Positions 36,958 to 47,050 of a DNA stretch of 64,000 nt are shown piece by piece. Source of the stretch: Massilia phosphatilytica. GTDB taxonomy: Bacteria > Pseudomonadota > Gammaproteobacteria > Burkholderiales > Burkholderiaceae_D. The stretch is taken from NCBI RefSeq assembly GCF_002968015.1, contig NZ_PUIP01000024.1, positions 1 through 64,000 on the forward strand, read 5' to 3'. The notes under the pieces were generated by a model. It searched no databases and was not told the DNA's origin. It worked only from the letters and a program-made list of their open reading frames with translations. Position numbers and translations under genes: made by a program. Positions within the stretch are counted from its first letter, which is position 1; each line of letters opens with the position of its first letter.

Positions 36958-38555
36958 GGCTGCTGCGCGACCCACACCGGGGCTGACCACAGGATTTTGC
37001 CGTCATCCTGCGTCACCTTCGCATAATAGAAATGCGCGCCCGGCGAAGGCGTCGCCGTGACGTCGGCCTTGTCAGACAGCTGGCTCACGTCGCCGTTGCG
37101 TCCCGGGACACCTTCGATGATCGCCACCGTCGCGACCTGCCGGCCCGTCGCACTGGCATAGGCGACCTGCAGCCGCAGCGCGCCCGTATTGTCGAAGCGT
37201 TCGCCCATCAGGTGGCCGTTCGCAGTGAGGACCACCTGCGCATCCTTGTCCATCGTCGCGAACACGCGGCGCGCATGCACGGCCTCGAGGAAGCTGGCGC
37301 GCGTGAGCGGCCCGCCGTTCGGGATCAACACGGCGCTGCGGTTGCTGTACGACGCGCCCCAGTTGGCGCAGTGGTTGTCCTGGTTGCTGCTGAACGCCAC
37401 GTGATACCCCGCTTCCAGCAGCTTGTTGCAGGCCAGCTCGAAATTGCTGCGCCGGGTTTCGCCCTCGTTCTCGCTGACGGAAAACGCGGAGCTGTTGACC
37501 ACTTCGCACAAGGCCATGACGGCGTCGCCGTCTTGTGTGTACGCGAGCGGCGTGCCGTTCACGGTGAACTGGCCGGTGAGCGCCGGATGGTTGAACTGGC
37601 CGGTCAGGCCACGCCGGCGCATCAGGGCATAGAGCGCGGCATAGTCGCTCTTCACCGTCTCCGTGTCCGCGATCGGCTCGCCCTTCGCATTCTTCTCCCA
37701 GCCGAGCAGTTCGTCGCTGTCGAAGATGTTCAGGTGACCGCCGTTGCCGATCACGCCCCACTCCATGCCATACAGCGCGAGGAAGCCCGGGTTCGCCTCC
37801 GAATACGCACGCGCCGTTTGCAGGCCGGCCTGGTACCTGGCCCTGGCTTGCGCGGGATCGGCATCCGGGTTCGTGCCGTCCGAGCCGTCGTACATGTGGT
37901 TATGCTCCGAGACCATCAGGATGTCCAGGCCGTGCTTGCGCGCATAGGGATAGGCGGCGTCCGGACCGTAGGGCGCCGTCTGCGGGTCCTGCGCGCCATG
38001 GCAGTTGTCGACGGGGCCGCCGCCGTCGCTGTCGCGCGTCTGGCTGTGCAGGTTGCCGTAATAAACCGTGTACGGCAGCGCGCCCGGTGCCGGCGTGGCC
38101 ATCGTCCGCGTGCCTCCGGTCGGCAGAGGCGCAAAGGCCGGCAGCGCGGGCGCCGGCACGCGGCCGACGGCGATGTCCCAAGCCTGGTCGGCCGACTCGT
38201 TGCCGCTGGCCGCATGCAGGCGCACGCGATAGACGCCGGGTGCGGGCTGGCGGCCGGCGAGGTTGCCCGACCAGCGCACGGCCACGACACGCGGCCGTGC
38301 ACCCAGCGCCAGCCGCCCTTGCCATTGGGCGACGCGCCGGCCGGACGGCGCGACGAGCTCCAGGCGCCACGTCACGGGACGGCGTCGACGCAGGCCGGGA
38401 TACTCGAACGCCAAGGTGAATGTGCGGGCTGCGCCGCGATACGGCGCGAGCAGGGTCGCATCGAACTCGCGGTGGTCGAGCGTGGCGGCGGCCGCAGTGT
38501 TGAACACGCCGGCCGCGGCCAGCACCAGGGGGAGCGTTAGGATTGAGGTTTTCAT
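36954..38555 (-). CDS. Secreted PHP-domain metallohydrolase (CehA/McbA-like)
   Basis: 533 residues. After a signal peptide (MKTSILTLPLVLAAAGVF) comes a beta-sandwich of about 130 residues, then a PHP-type metal-dependent domain: YYGNLHSQTRDSDGG, DILMVSEHNHMYDG and GHLNIFDSDEL supply likely metal ligands, and QFNHPAL a further one. Relatives hydrolyse phospho- or carbamate esters; the substrate is unknown. A promoter of its own lies at 38608-38637. The 3' end overlaps the convergent exporter gene by four bases. Confidence 0.75.
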   Translation of the reverse strand: MKTSILTLPLVLAAAGVFNTAAAATLDHREFDATLLAPYRGAARTFTLAFEYPGLRRRRPVTWRLELVAPSGRRVAQWQGRLALGARPRVVAVRWSGNLAGRQPAPGVYRVRLHAASGNESADQAWDIAVGRVPAPALPAFAPLPTGGTRTMATPAPGALPYTVYYGNLHSQTRDSDGGGPVDNCHGAQDPQTAPYGPDAAYPYARKHGLDILMVSEHNHMYDGSDGTNPDADPAQARARYQAGLQTARAYSEANPGFLALYGMEWGVIGNGGHLNIFDSDELLGWEKNAKGEPIADTETVKSDYAALYALMRRRGLTGQFNHPALTGQFTVNGTPLAYTQDGDAVMALCEVVNSSAFSVSENEGETRRSNFELACNKLLEAGYHVAFSSNQDNHCANWGASYSNRSAVLIPNGGPLTRASFLEAVHARRVFATMDKDAQVVLTANGHLMGERFDNTGALRLQVAYASATGRQVATVAIIEGVPGRNGDVSQLSDKADVTATPSPGAHFYYAKVTQDDGKILWSAPVWVAQQP

Positions 38556-38607
38556 GATGCAATTTTTGCAATTGCATGCATGTCGGCCTTGATCCACGGC
38601 TCATAAA

Positions 38608-38637
38608 ATTATCAATTAGATATTATTTTATTGACAA
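38608..38637 (-). promoter_or_regulatory. Sigma-70 promoter of the PHP-domain gene
   Basis: On the minus strand TTGTCA (38637-38632), an 18-base AT-rich spacer and GATAAT (38613-38608) match the consensus at five of six positions each. The surrounding 97-base gap is markedly AT-rich for this genome and contains small TGCAATTGCA-type palindromes just before the ATG. Confidence 0.6.
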
Positions 38638-38652
38638 ACCTTATTGTCCCCT

Positions 38653-41600
38653 TCAAGGCCGTATCTTTTCACATGCCGTCCTGTCCGAATGCGGCGCGGC
38701 AGCGGCCGCATCGCGGCGGCAACCCACGTGCAGTTCCACCTCGTGCGTCCGGCCGTCGTCCACCAGCGCGATCGTATCGCCCTGCTGCGCCACGCCGTCC
38801 ACGTGCAGGAGCGGTTCGTCGGCGCGCCGCACGGTGATCGCATACTGGCTGCCGCGGTAGCGATAATGCAGACGGAAGCCTTCCCAGCCGGCAGGCAGGC
38901 GTGGCATCAGCGTCAGCGTTTCGCCGGCGCGCGTCACACCGAGCAATGATTCGACGATCAACCGGACCATCCAGCCGGCCGAGCCGGCGTACCAGCTGCC
39001 GCTGCCCGGCCTTGCCGCCATCACGTAGGGCTCCGTGCGCGTGTGCCCGACCGGATTAAGTGCGCGCGCCAGTTCCCACGCGCGCTCCGTGTCGCCCAGG
39101 TGCGCGAACGCCATCGCCGCCCAGATCGCCGCCTGCGTGTCCTGGATGCCGTCGACCGCGCCCAGCGCGATGCGCGCCCGGTCCCGGTCGGCCGCGCCGG
39201 ACAGCACGGCCCAGCTCTGCGTGCCCGCATCGATGCGGCCGGCGTCGTCCTCGCCATACGCGCGCCGGTACCATTCGCCTTCCCAGGCGTTGCCGTCGAT
39301 GTTGTGGGCGAGGACCTGGGCCGCGCTGCGGCACGTCGTGCAGAAGCCGTAGTCGCCGCGGCGGTCGGCGAGTTCGGCGAAGCGGCATAGCACGTCGTAC
39401 AGGAAGAACCCGAGCCAGACGCTCTCGCCGCCCGTGCCGGCGTGCGGCAGGCCGTGCGGGCCGAACACGAGGGCGCGACGCAGTGCGCGCACGCAGTGTT
39501 CGTAGATACTGGCCTGTTCGTGCGAGCGGCCCGGCAGGTCGTGGTACGCCGCCTCGTCCTGCCGCAGCGCGCGGCCTTCGATGAAGGGCGCGATCTCGTC
39601 CAGCAGCGCGTAGTCGCCCGTGACGCCCACGTAGCGGTGCACCGCGAGCGGCAGCCACAGGGCGTCGTCCGGGCAGCGCGTGCGCTCGCCGCGGCCCGTC
39701 GGCGGATGCCACCACGGCTGCACGTCGCCTTCGACGAACTGGTGTCCGGCGAACAGCAGGATGTGGTCGCGCAGCAGTTCCGGACGCACGTGCACGGCGG
39801 CCATCGCATCCTGCAACTGGTCGCCGAAACGGTAGGCGCCGACCGACTGGTCGTGGCTACTGCGCGCCCACATGCGGCATGCGATCGTCTGGTACAGCAA
39901 CCAGCCGTTGGCGAGCACGTCGAACGCCGCCTCGGGCGTCTCGATGCGGATGCCGCCGAGCGTGTCGTCCCAGAACTCGCGTACACGGGCCAGGTCGGCG
40001 GCGGCTGCCGCGGCACCGCTGTGGCGCTGGACCATGCCGGTGGCGTCGAGGTTGCGGCGTCCGCCCACGCCCAGCATGAACACGAGTTCCTGCTCCTCGC
40101 CCGGCGCCAGGTCGATGACCGTCTGCAGCGCCGCGCACGGATCCAGCGCGGCGCCGCTGCGGCCCGATAGCGTCGTGCGCCCGAGCGCGGCCGGCTGCGC
40201 GAGGCTGCCATCGCGGCCGATGAATTCCGCGCGGTCGCAGGTAAACGCCACGTGTTCGGCATCGAGGTGGAAGAACGCGACGCGGCCGGCGAAATCCGCG
40301 TTGTACGCATTGCGGGCGAACAGCGCGCCGCTGACGGGATCCTGCTCCGTCACCACGTGCGGCGCGGAGGGCGGGCGCAGCTCGCCGAGCACCCATTCCA
40401 CGTAGCCCGTGACGGACAGGCGCCGCGGCGTGGCCCCATCGTTGCGCAGCTTGAGCACGATGTGCTTCAGCGGCGCGTCCAGCGCCACATACGTCAGCAG
40501 CTCGCTGTGGATGCCGTGCGCGGCATGTTCGAACACGCTGTAGCCGAAGCCGTGGCGCGTGACATGGTCGCCGCCGGATGGCGCGGGCAGCGCCGTCGGC
40601 GACCAGAACACGCCCGTCTGCTCGTCGCGCACATAAAACACTTCGCCGCCGCGGCCGGCCACCGGGTCGTCGTCCCACGGCGTCAGGCGGAATTCATGCG
40701 CGTTCTGGTTCCAGCTGTACGCCTGGCCGCTTTCCGAGATCACCGTGCCGAACATCGGGCTCGCCAGCACGTTGACCCAGGGCGCGGGCGTGTGCCGCCC
40801 CGGCCCCGTGCGGATGATGTATTCGCGCCCGTCGGCAGTAAAACCGCCGATGCCGTTGTCGAGCACGAGGTGCGGCACGGCCAGCGCGGCCGGTTCGTCC
40901 TGGCCGGCCTGCGCCGTCGGCACCAGCGCCGGCGGCAGCTCCACCTTGCGCGCGGCCGCGCGGCGCAATTGCTCGGCGAGGCCGCCCTGTTCGTCCGCAA
41001 AGACCACGTGCGCCACGGCCTGCATCAGCAGGCGCTCTTCCATCGTCAACTGCTCGGACGTGCACACGTACACGCCGCCGGCGCCGGGCAGGCGCATGAC
41101 CTCGTCCTGCAGTGCCGCCGGTCCGTCGCACCAGACCACGAGGTTGGCGGCGAGTCCTTTCGCCCGCCACCACGCGTAGGCGCGGACCAGTTCCCGCGCG
41201 AGGTCGAGGTTGGCGGCGTCGCGCAGATGCAGCAGCACGAGCGGACGGTCGCCCGGGATGCCGAGCGCTTCCAGGTCCGGCCGGCCGCACTGGTTGCGCG
41301 CGATGATGGCCGGGTCGGCGCGCAGCGCGGGCTGCGGCGCCAGCACGCTGCCGGCCAGGCGCGCGTACAACTGGGCCTCCGCCTCGCTCGCATTCAACTG
41401 GCGCAGCATGACCTGGCCGTGCGTCCACGCGAGTTCGGGCACGCGGTCGGTCACGTCGCGCTCCCGGTATTTGTCGACCAGGCGCAGCGCGTGGTCGCGC
41501 GTCTCGGCCACGCCCAGCACGAGGTCGATCGTCGTTTCCTGGTGCGGCGCCAGCGTCAAGGTGCGGCGGATCGCCAGCGCCGGATCGGGCACAGTGCCGG

Positions 41601-44600
41601 CCGCCCCGTCCAGTGGCGCACGGTCCTCCAGCGCGGCGGGATGCGCCCTGCTCCGTCCGCGGCCGATGAAGCGGGCGCGGTCCGTCCCGAACTGCGCCGT
41701 GGTCTCCTCGCCATGCACCGTCATCACGTTCAGCAGCCATTCCTCGTCACGCATGCACAGCATCGCACCGCGCTCTGCCAGGATCTCCATCTGCACGGTG
41801 GCCGGCGCCACCTCCGCATAACTCGTCAGCTCGATCGTGCGCACACCGTTCGTCCGGTTGGCGATGCGCAGGCGCCGCAGTTCGACGTCGTCGTCGGGCG
41901 CGACGACGATCTCCGTATGCAGTTCGATGCCATGGTCGCGCCGGCGGAATGCGGCGCGGCCTTCGGAGAAGCGGGCTTCGTAATGCTCGGGCCGCGCCAG
42001 GGTGGGTCGCCACGTGTTCGACCACACGGCGCCGCTGTCCATGTCGCGCACGTAGCAGACATGGCCACTGTCGTCGGCGGTCGGGTCCGCGCGCCAGCGC
42101 GTGACGGCCGCGTCGCGCCAGGCGCTGTAGCCGGCGCCGCTCGCCGTCACCATCACGTGGTAGCGGCCGTTGGACAGCAGTTGCGCGTCCTGGGGCGCGG
42201 CATCCGGCTGCGTCACCGTACGCGCCGTCGGGGCGGTGTCGGGTGCGGGCGGACGCGCGTCCTCGGCCTGCACGTGACCACCCGCGCCGGCTGGCGGCGC
42301 CGGCTCCTGCAGCAGCGGCAACGTCGCCTGGAACTGCGGCTCGGCGGCGAAGCGGCGCTGCATGGGCCGGTCGTGCAACAGGCAGGACAGCGCAAGAAAA
42401 CCCATGCCCTGGTGATGCGCCATGAACGCGCGCACGATGGCATACGCCTGTCCCGCGGGCCGCCGCGCCGGCGTGTAGTCGACGGCTTCATAAAAACCGT
42501 AGCGCCCCGTGAAGCCCAGTTGCGCCATGCGTTCCAGGTTGGCGCAAGCGCGCTCCGGCTCGACCATCAATGCCATCAGCGCGGCGTACGGCGCCACGAC
42601 GAGGTCGGCGCCCGGGGTTCGCTGGACGCCGGTGCCGGGTACGCCGAATGCGCGCGACTGGTAATGCAGTGCGGCGTCCATCGCGTTGTAGCCGGATGCC
42701 GCGAAGCCCCACGGTACGTCGCGGCGGCGGCCATGCTCGGCCTGCGCGCGGACGATACCCCGGTACGTCTGGTCCAGCAGCGTGTCGCGGTACGTCGGCA
42801 TCACCAGCAGCGGCGCCAGGTACTCGTCCAGCGCGCCGCTCGCCGACAGCAGCATCTGCTGGCCATGCGCGCGGCACAACTGGCGGCCCAGCGCGAACCA
42901 GTGCGCCTGCGGGAGCTGGCCGCGCGCGATGCCGACGAAGCTGGCGAGGCGCGCATCCGCCGCGAGCAGGCCGGTATCCGCGTCGGCCAGCAGCCTGAAG
43001 TCCATGTCGGCGCAGTCGCGCGCGGCGCGCGCCAGCTGCTCGATCTCCTGCAGGAGCACCCGCGCGTTCGTGCTGCCCTCGGCAACGAGGCCGGCGAGCA
43101 GCAGCTGGCGCGTGCGTTCGTCCGGCTCCAGGTCGTCCCCGGGCGCCTTCATGCCGAAGCCGGCCAGCTCGCGCACCGTCGGGATGCGCGTGAGGCTCGA
43201 ATCGATCACGTATTCCTGCACGACGCGCATCCACGGCGCCATCGCCAGCAGGTCCGCCTGCGCGGCCGCCGCTTGCCGCGCCAGCCGGCCGGCCCAGTCG
43301 CACAGCAGCGCATCGGCGTCGTCCGGCACGACGACACACAGCGCCTCGGCCTGGCGCGCCAGCGCCTGCAGGCAATCGGCGAGGCCCGGCAGCGTGCCCG
43401 CGTTGCGGCAGCGCTCCGGCGTGAGATGGTGACGCAGCGCGGCGATCGCCTCGCGCACGGCGGGCGCGGACGATGTCGCGTGTTCCGCGACGACGTCCAG
43501 CGTGTCGCGCAGACCGTCCAGCGCACGGCTGGAGGCGATGGGTTCGTCGGCCAGCCGTTCCAGGCCGGCGGCGAGCGTGAGCAGGTGCCCGGCCAGGTTG
43601 CCGCTGGCGGCGGGCGCCACGTGCAGCGCCGACAACGGCTCCAGCGTGCGCGTGTCGTAGCCGGCGTAAAAATGGCCGCGGTGGCGTTCCAGCCTCCCCA
43701 TGGTGTCCAGCGCCGCGCGCGTGCGCGCCAGCAGGTCGCCCGTGGCCGCATAGCCGAAGTCCCACGCGGTCACGTTGGCCAGCAGTGCGAAGCCCATGCC
43801 CGCGGGCGACGTACGCTGCGCGACGACGGGTGCCGGATGTTCCTGCAGATCGTCCGGCGGCAGCCAGTTGCTCTCCGCCGTGACGTGGTCCTCGAAGAAC
43901 GCCCACGTGCGGCGCGCCGTCGTGCGCAGGAAGCGGCGCTGCGCATCCGCCAGGTGCGGAGACGGACGCGCGGCCGGCAGGCTGACCCACCATGCCACCA
44001 CGGGCGACAGGAACCACAGCAGCAGCAGGGGCGCGGCCGCGAACAGCGCGAGCGGATTCATGAAGCTGAGCAACACGGCGACACCCACCGCGAACGCGGG
44101 CGCAAACCACATGTTCTGCCAGTTCGACTCCATATCCGTGCTGGAGCGCGACAGGCTGGCCGCACGCCACTCCAGGCGGCGCCGTTTCGACACGAGCATG
44201 CGCCACGTGCCGCGCGCGATCGCGTCCACGCTGTAGCTGGCCTCGTGCGGCAGGAAGGCCGTGTCCAGCAGCGCGTGATACAGGCCGGTGCGCGCGTCGT
44301 GCGCGCAGTGCAGCAGGTGCTGGCCGGGCGTGACGTCGTGCGGCTTGTCCGCCAGCGCGACGAGCGTGCGCAGCGCGAACGGCACGAAGAACACGGCCAG
44401 CACGGCCGCGCTCCAGAATGCGGGCGCCGGCAGCAGCGCCCAGCAGAGCACGAGCAGGATGCACAGCGTGGGCGCGACAAGGCTGCGGCGCAGGTTGTCG
44501 AACAGCTTCCAGCGCGCCAGCGTCGGCAGCGGATTCGCTTCCAGGCTGCCGTCCGCCCGCGGCACGCGCGCGCGCAGCCAGCCGGCCAGTTGCCAGTCGC

Positions 44601-46947
44601 CGCGGATCCAGCGGTGGCGGCGGCTCACGTCGTCGCTGTAGCGCGCTGGGGACGGCTCGACGAGGTGGGCATCGCCGAGCAGACCGGAACGCACGTAGCA
44701 GCCTTCCAGCAGGTCGTGCGACAGCACGCGGTCGTCCGGCAGGCGCCCGCGCAGCACACGGTCGTACGCCGCCAGGTCGTAGATGCCCTTGCCCGCGAAC
44801 GAGCCTTCGCCGAACAGGTCCTGGTAAACGTCGGCCCTGGCGCGCGTGTACGGATCGATGCCCGGTTCGCTGCCGCACAGGCGCTCATAGCGCGACGCGT
44901 TCTCCGCCGGCAGCGCGGTCGTCACGCGCGGCTGCAGCAGGCCGTGGCCCGCCACCACGCGCCGGCCCGCGCCATCGAGCACGGGGCGGTTCAGCGGATG
45001 CGCCATTGCGGCGACGAAGGCGCGGGCGGCGTCGCGCGGCAACCGGGTATCGGCGTCCAGCGTGATCACGTAGCGGATCTCGTCCAGGCCGTCGACGGGA
45101 CCTTCGATCACGGCGAACGGCGCGCGCTCGCCGCGCAACAGGAAGGCGTTCAGGTCTTCCAGCTTGCCGCGCTTGCGCTCGCGGCCGATCCAGGCGCCCT
45201 CGCCGTCGCTCCACGTGCGCTGGCGGTGCAGCAGCAGGAACGGCTGGCGCCCGCCGTGTTTCACGTTCAGCGCGGCGATGGCGGCGCGCGCCTGTTCGAT
45301 CAGGTCGGCGTCGCCGTAGACCTCCTGGCGCGGCGCGTCGACCAGGTCGGTCAGGAGGCAGAAGCGCAGGTGCGGATCGCGGTTGGCGAGGTAGTGCACC
45401 TCGAGCGCCTCGACGAGGGCCGTCACGTTATCGCGGCTGTACAGCAGCGCCGGCACGACGACGATGGCGCGCGCGTCGGGAGGAATGCCGGCGCTGAAAT
45501 CCAGGCGCGGCAGCGGCACCGGCGCAACGAGGCGCGTGGCCATCAGGTCGACGAGGGCCAGTGCCAGCCGGCTTGCACCGAGCGCGCCCAGCAGGCCGAT
45601 GGCGGCGAGCAGCGCGGGGCCGGCGCCGTCCTGCGCGGCACGGACGACGGCCGCTCCCGCGAACAGCGCGGTGCACGCGCCGACGGCGCCGAGGTAGGCC
45701 GGCAGCGCCCGCGCGCGGCCGGGTCGGAGGTTCAGGCGCCGCTTCAGTCCTGGCAAGCCTTCGCCGGCCAGGTAGTAGCCGACGTGGCGCTGGCGCGCGT
45801 CATGCCCTTCCGCCGCCAGTGCCAGCGCCTCCGTCGCCACCTCGATCTCGGGGCGGCCGGCCGCGCGCGCGAGGCGCTCGACCACGTGGCGGTAATGGTC
45901 GCGCGTGGCAAAGTCCATGCGGCCGTAGACGCCCGCCGGGTCGCCGCGCAGGGCCTGCTCGACGGCGCTCATCGTCTCGACGAATTCGCGCCAGTCCGTG
46001 CTGCCCAGCAGGCGCAGGCTGGCGATCGTGTTCGCGACCGAGACTTCGTCGGCGGCCTGCTGAGTGACGTCGGCCTGCACGGCCTGGTCGATCGTGCGGC
46101 CTTCGTCCGCGAGGCGCGTCGCGATCCATTGCAAGGCCTGCGTGAGCGGCCCGCCGCGGCCCTGCAGCCGGCGCGCGAGTTCGGCCACGAAGCCGGAACT
46201 CATCGGCTGCACGTCGCGCACCATGTCGGCCACGACGAGGATCAGGTCACCGGGACGCTCCTCGGCCCGGGCCGTCATGCGGTCGGCCCAGCGGTTCGCC
46301 TGTACGCGCTGGCGCCGTGTGTCCGCCTGGCGCACGGCGAGGCGGCGCAGGTTCTCGATCAGCACGAGGCGCAGCATGGCCGGCAGCGCCCACAACTCGC
46401 CCAGCGCCAGCGGCGCGCCTTCCTGGTACGCGGCGACAAAGCGCGCCAGGCTTTCCGCGTCCAGCCGGCCGTCGCCATGTGCGAGCACGTCCAGCGCCAG
46501 CTGGTACACACGCGGATTGCCGCGCGCGTCGGGGTCCTGCAGGCACGGCAACGCGCGGCAGTAATCGTCGGGCAGGTGGCGGCGCGCGAGCCGGACGTGG
46601 TCGTCGATCAGCCAGGCGTGGTCGAGCAGCCATCCGGCCGCGGGCGGCAGGCGCACGCCGGCCCGGGCCGCGCGGGCGAGGCCGGCGCACGCATCGGCGA
46701 TGACGGCGGCATTGTCGTCCAGGCGATCCAGCAGGTGGTCGCTGCCCGGCTGGTCGGCGAGTTGATGGCGCGCGGCGAGGCGGCGGCCGTGCACGGCCAT
46801 CTGGGCGGCGGAGAACAGTTCGGCGCGCAGCGGGGCGTCGTCGTCGGCGACACCGGCGGCTGCGGGCGGCAGCGCATTTTCTTCTTTCAACAGGAACCTC
46901 ATGGTGGCGTGCGCAACCGACCGCCGGCTGACGCGGGACGCGACCAT
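38653..46947 (-). CDS. Cyclic beta-1,2-glucan synthase-like enzyme (GT84-GH94, NdvB type)
   Basis: 2764 residues, close to NdvB/Cgs. Order: N-terminal region; transmembrane segments near 430-500; GT84 glucosyltransferase with DADTRLP (Asp631), HDLLEG and HRWIRGDWQ; more membrane segments near 835-880 and 955-1010; a glycoamylase-like part; beta-sandwich domains; and a C-terminal GH94 phosphorylase-type domain (about 2100-2700). It should polymerise and cyclise glucose into an osmoregulated periplasmic glucan at the inner membrane. At the usual W-D-G-E-W position of GH94 the sequence reads AWEGEWY (Glu2556). Start uncertain: 46902 (MRFLLKEEN) is equally possible; neither has a ribosome binding site. 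Confidence 0.88.
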   Translation of the reverse strand: MVASRVSRRSVAHATMRFLLKEENALPPAAAGVADDDAPLRAELFSAAQMAVHGRRLAARHQLADQPGSDHLLDRLDDNAAVIADACAGLARAARAGVRLPPAAGWLLDHAWLIDDHVRLARRHLPDDYCRALPCLQDPDARGNPRVYQLALDVLAHGDGRLDAESLARFVAAYQEGAPLALGELWALPAMLRLVLIENLRRLAVRQADTRRQRVQANRWADRMTARAEERPGDLILVVADMVRDVQPMSSGFVAELARRLQGRGGPLTQALQWIATRLADEGRTIDQAVQADVTQQAADEVSVANTIASLRLLGSTDWREFVETMSAVEQALRGDPAGVYGRMDFATRDHYRHVVERLARAAGRPEIEVATEALALAAEGHDARQRHVGYYLAGEGLPGLKRRLNLRPGRARALPAYLGAVGACTALFAGAAVVRAAQDGAGPALLAAIGLLGALGASRLALALVDLMATRLVAPVPLPRLDFSAGIPPDARAIVVVPALLYSRDNVTALVEALEVHYLANRDPHLRFCLLTDLVDAPRQEVYGDADLIEQARAAIAALNVKHGGRQPFLLLHRQRTWSDGEGAWIGRERKRGKLEDLNAFLLRGERAPFAVIEGPVDGLDEIRYVITLDADTRLPRDAARAFVAAMAHPLNRPVLDGAGRRVVAGHGLLQPRVTTALPAENASRYERLCGSEPGIDPYTRARADVYQDLFGEGSFAGKGIYDLAAYDRVLRGRLPDDRVLSHDLLEGCYVRSGLLGDAHLVEPSPARYSDDVSRRHRWIRGDWQLAGWLRARVPRADGSLEANPLPTLARWKLFDNLRRSLVAPTLCILLVLCWALLPAPAFWSAAVLAVFFVPFALRTLVALADKPHDVTPGQHLLHCAHDARTGLYHALLDTAFLPHEASYSVDAIARGTWRMLVSKRRRLEWRAASLSRSSTDMESNWQNMWFAPAFAVGVAVLLSFMNPLALFAAAPLLLLWFLSPVVAWWVSLPAARPSPHLADAQRRFLRTTARRTWAFFEDHVTAESNWLPPDDLQEHPAPVVAQRTSPAGMGFALLANVTAWDFGYAATGDLLARTRAALDTMGRLERHRGHFYAGYDTRTLEPLSALHVAPAASGNLAGHLLTLAAGLERLADEPIASSRALDGLRDTLDVVAEHATSSAPAVREAIAALRHHLTPERCRNAGTLPGLADCLQALARQAEALCVVVPDDADALLCDWAGRLARQAAAAQADLLAMAPWMRVVQEYVIDSSLTRIPTVRELAGFGMKAPGDDLEPDERTRQLLLAGLVAEGSTNARVLLQEIEQLARAARDCADMDFRLLADADTGLLAADARLASFVGIARGQLPQAHWFALGRQLCRAHGQQMLLSASGALDEYLAPLLVMPTYRDTLLDQTYRGIVRAQAEHGRRRDVPWGFAASGYNAMDAALHYQSRAFGVPGTGVQRTPGADLVVAPYAALMALMVEPERACANLERMAQLGFTGRYGFYEAVDYTPARRPAGQAYAIVRAFMAHHQGMGFLALSCLLHDRPMQRRFAAEPQFQATLPLLQEPAPPAGAGGHVQAEDARPPAPDTAPTARTVTQPDAAPQDAQLLSNGRYHVMVTASGAGYSAWRDAAVTRWRADPTADDSGHVCYVRDMDSGAVWSNTWRPTLARPEHYEARFSEGRAAFRRRDHGIELHTEIVVAPDDDVELRRLRIANRTNGVRTIELTSYAEVAPATVQMEILAERGAMLCMRDEEWLLNVMTVHGEETTAQFGTDRARFIGRGRSRAHPAALEDRAPLDGAAGTVPDPALAIRRTLTLAPHQETTIDLVLGVAETRDHALRLVDKYRERDVTDRVPELAWTHGQVMLRQLNASEAEAQLYARLAGSVLAPQPALRADPAIIARNQCGRPDLEALGIPGDRPLVLLHLRDAANLDLARELVRAYAWWRAKGLAANLVVWCDGPAALQDEVMRLPGAGGVYVCTSEQLTMEERLLMQAVAHVVFADEQGGLAEQLRRAAARKVELPPALVPTAQAGQDEPAALAVPHLVLDNGIGGFTADGREYIIRTGPGRHTPAPWVNVLASPMFGTVISESGQAYSWNQNAHEFRLTPWDDDPVAGRGGEVFYVRDEQTGVFWSPTALPAPSGGDHVTRHGFGYSVFEHAAHGIHSELLTYVALDAPLKHIVLKLRNDGATPRRLSVTGYVEWVLGELRPPSAPHVVTEQDPVSGALFARNAYNADFAGRVAFFHLDAEHVAFTCDRAEFIGRDGSLAQPAALGRTTLSGRSGAALDPCAALQTVIDLAPGEEQELVFMLGVGGRRNLDATGMVQRHSGAAAAAADLARVREFWDDTLGGIRIETPEAAFDVLANGWLLYQTIACRMWARSSHDQSVGAYRFGDQLQDAMAAVHVRPELLRDHILLFAGHQFVEGDVQPWWHPPTGRGERTRCPDDALWLPLAVHRYVGVTGDYALLDEIAPFIEGRALRQDEAAYHDLPGRSHEQASIYEHCVRALRRALVFGPHGLPHAGTGGESVWLGFFLYDVLCRFAELADRRGDYGFCTTCRSAAQVLAHNIDGNAWEGEWYRRAYGEDDAGRIDAGTQSWAVLSGAADRDRARIALGAVDGIQDTQAAIWAAMAFAHLGDTERAWELARALNPVGHTRTEPYVMAARPGSGSWYAGSAGWMVRLIVESLLGVTRAGETLTLMPRLPAGWEGFRLHYRYRGSQYAITVRRADEPLLHVDGVAQQGDTIALVDDGRTHEVELHVGCRRDAAAAAPHSDRTACEKIRP

Positions 46948-47050
46948 TCGGATGAGGCGTGATGACGAGGGCGCACGGCTGCCGCCATGCTAAGCAATCA
47001 GGTGCCGGGAAACTGTGCGTTAGCGAACACTCGTTGACGATCGGTATGTT

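Noticed and set aside
40252..46962. A 2236-codon open frame on the plus strand opposite the glucan synthase
   Set aside because: It mirrors the GC-rich codon pattern of the true gene; its translation is rich in Arg, Val, His and Gln with no domain, while the minus strand has complete GT84 and GH94 motifs.
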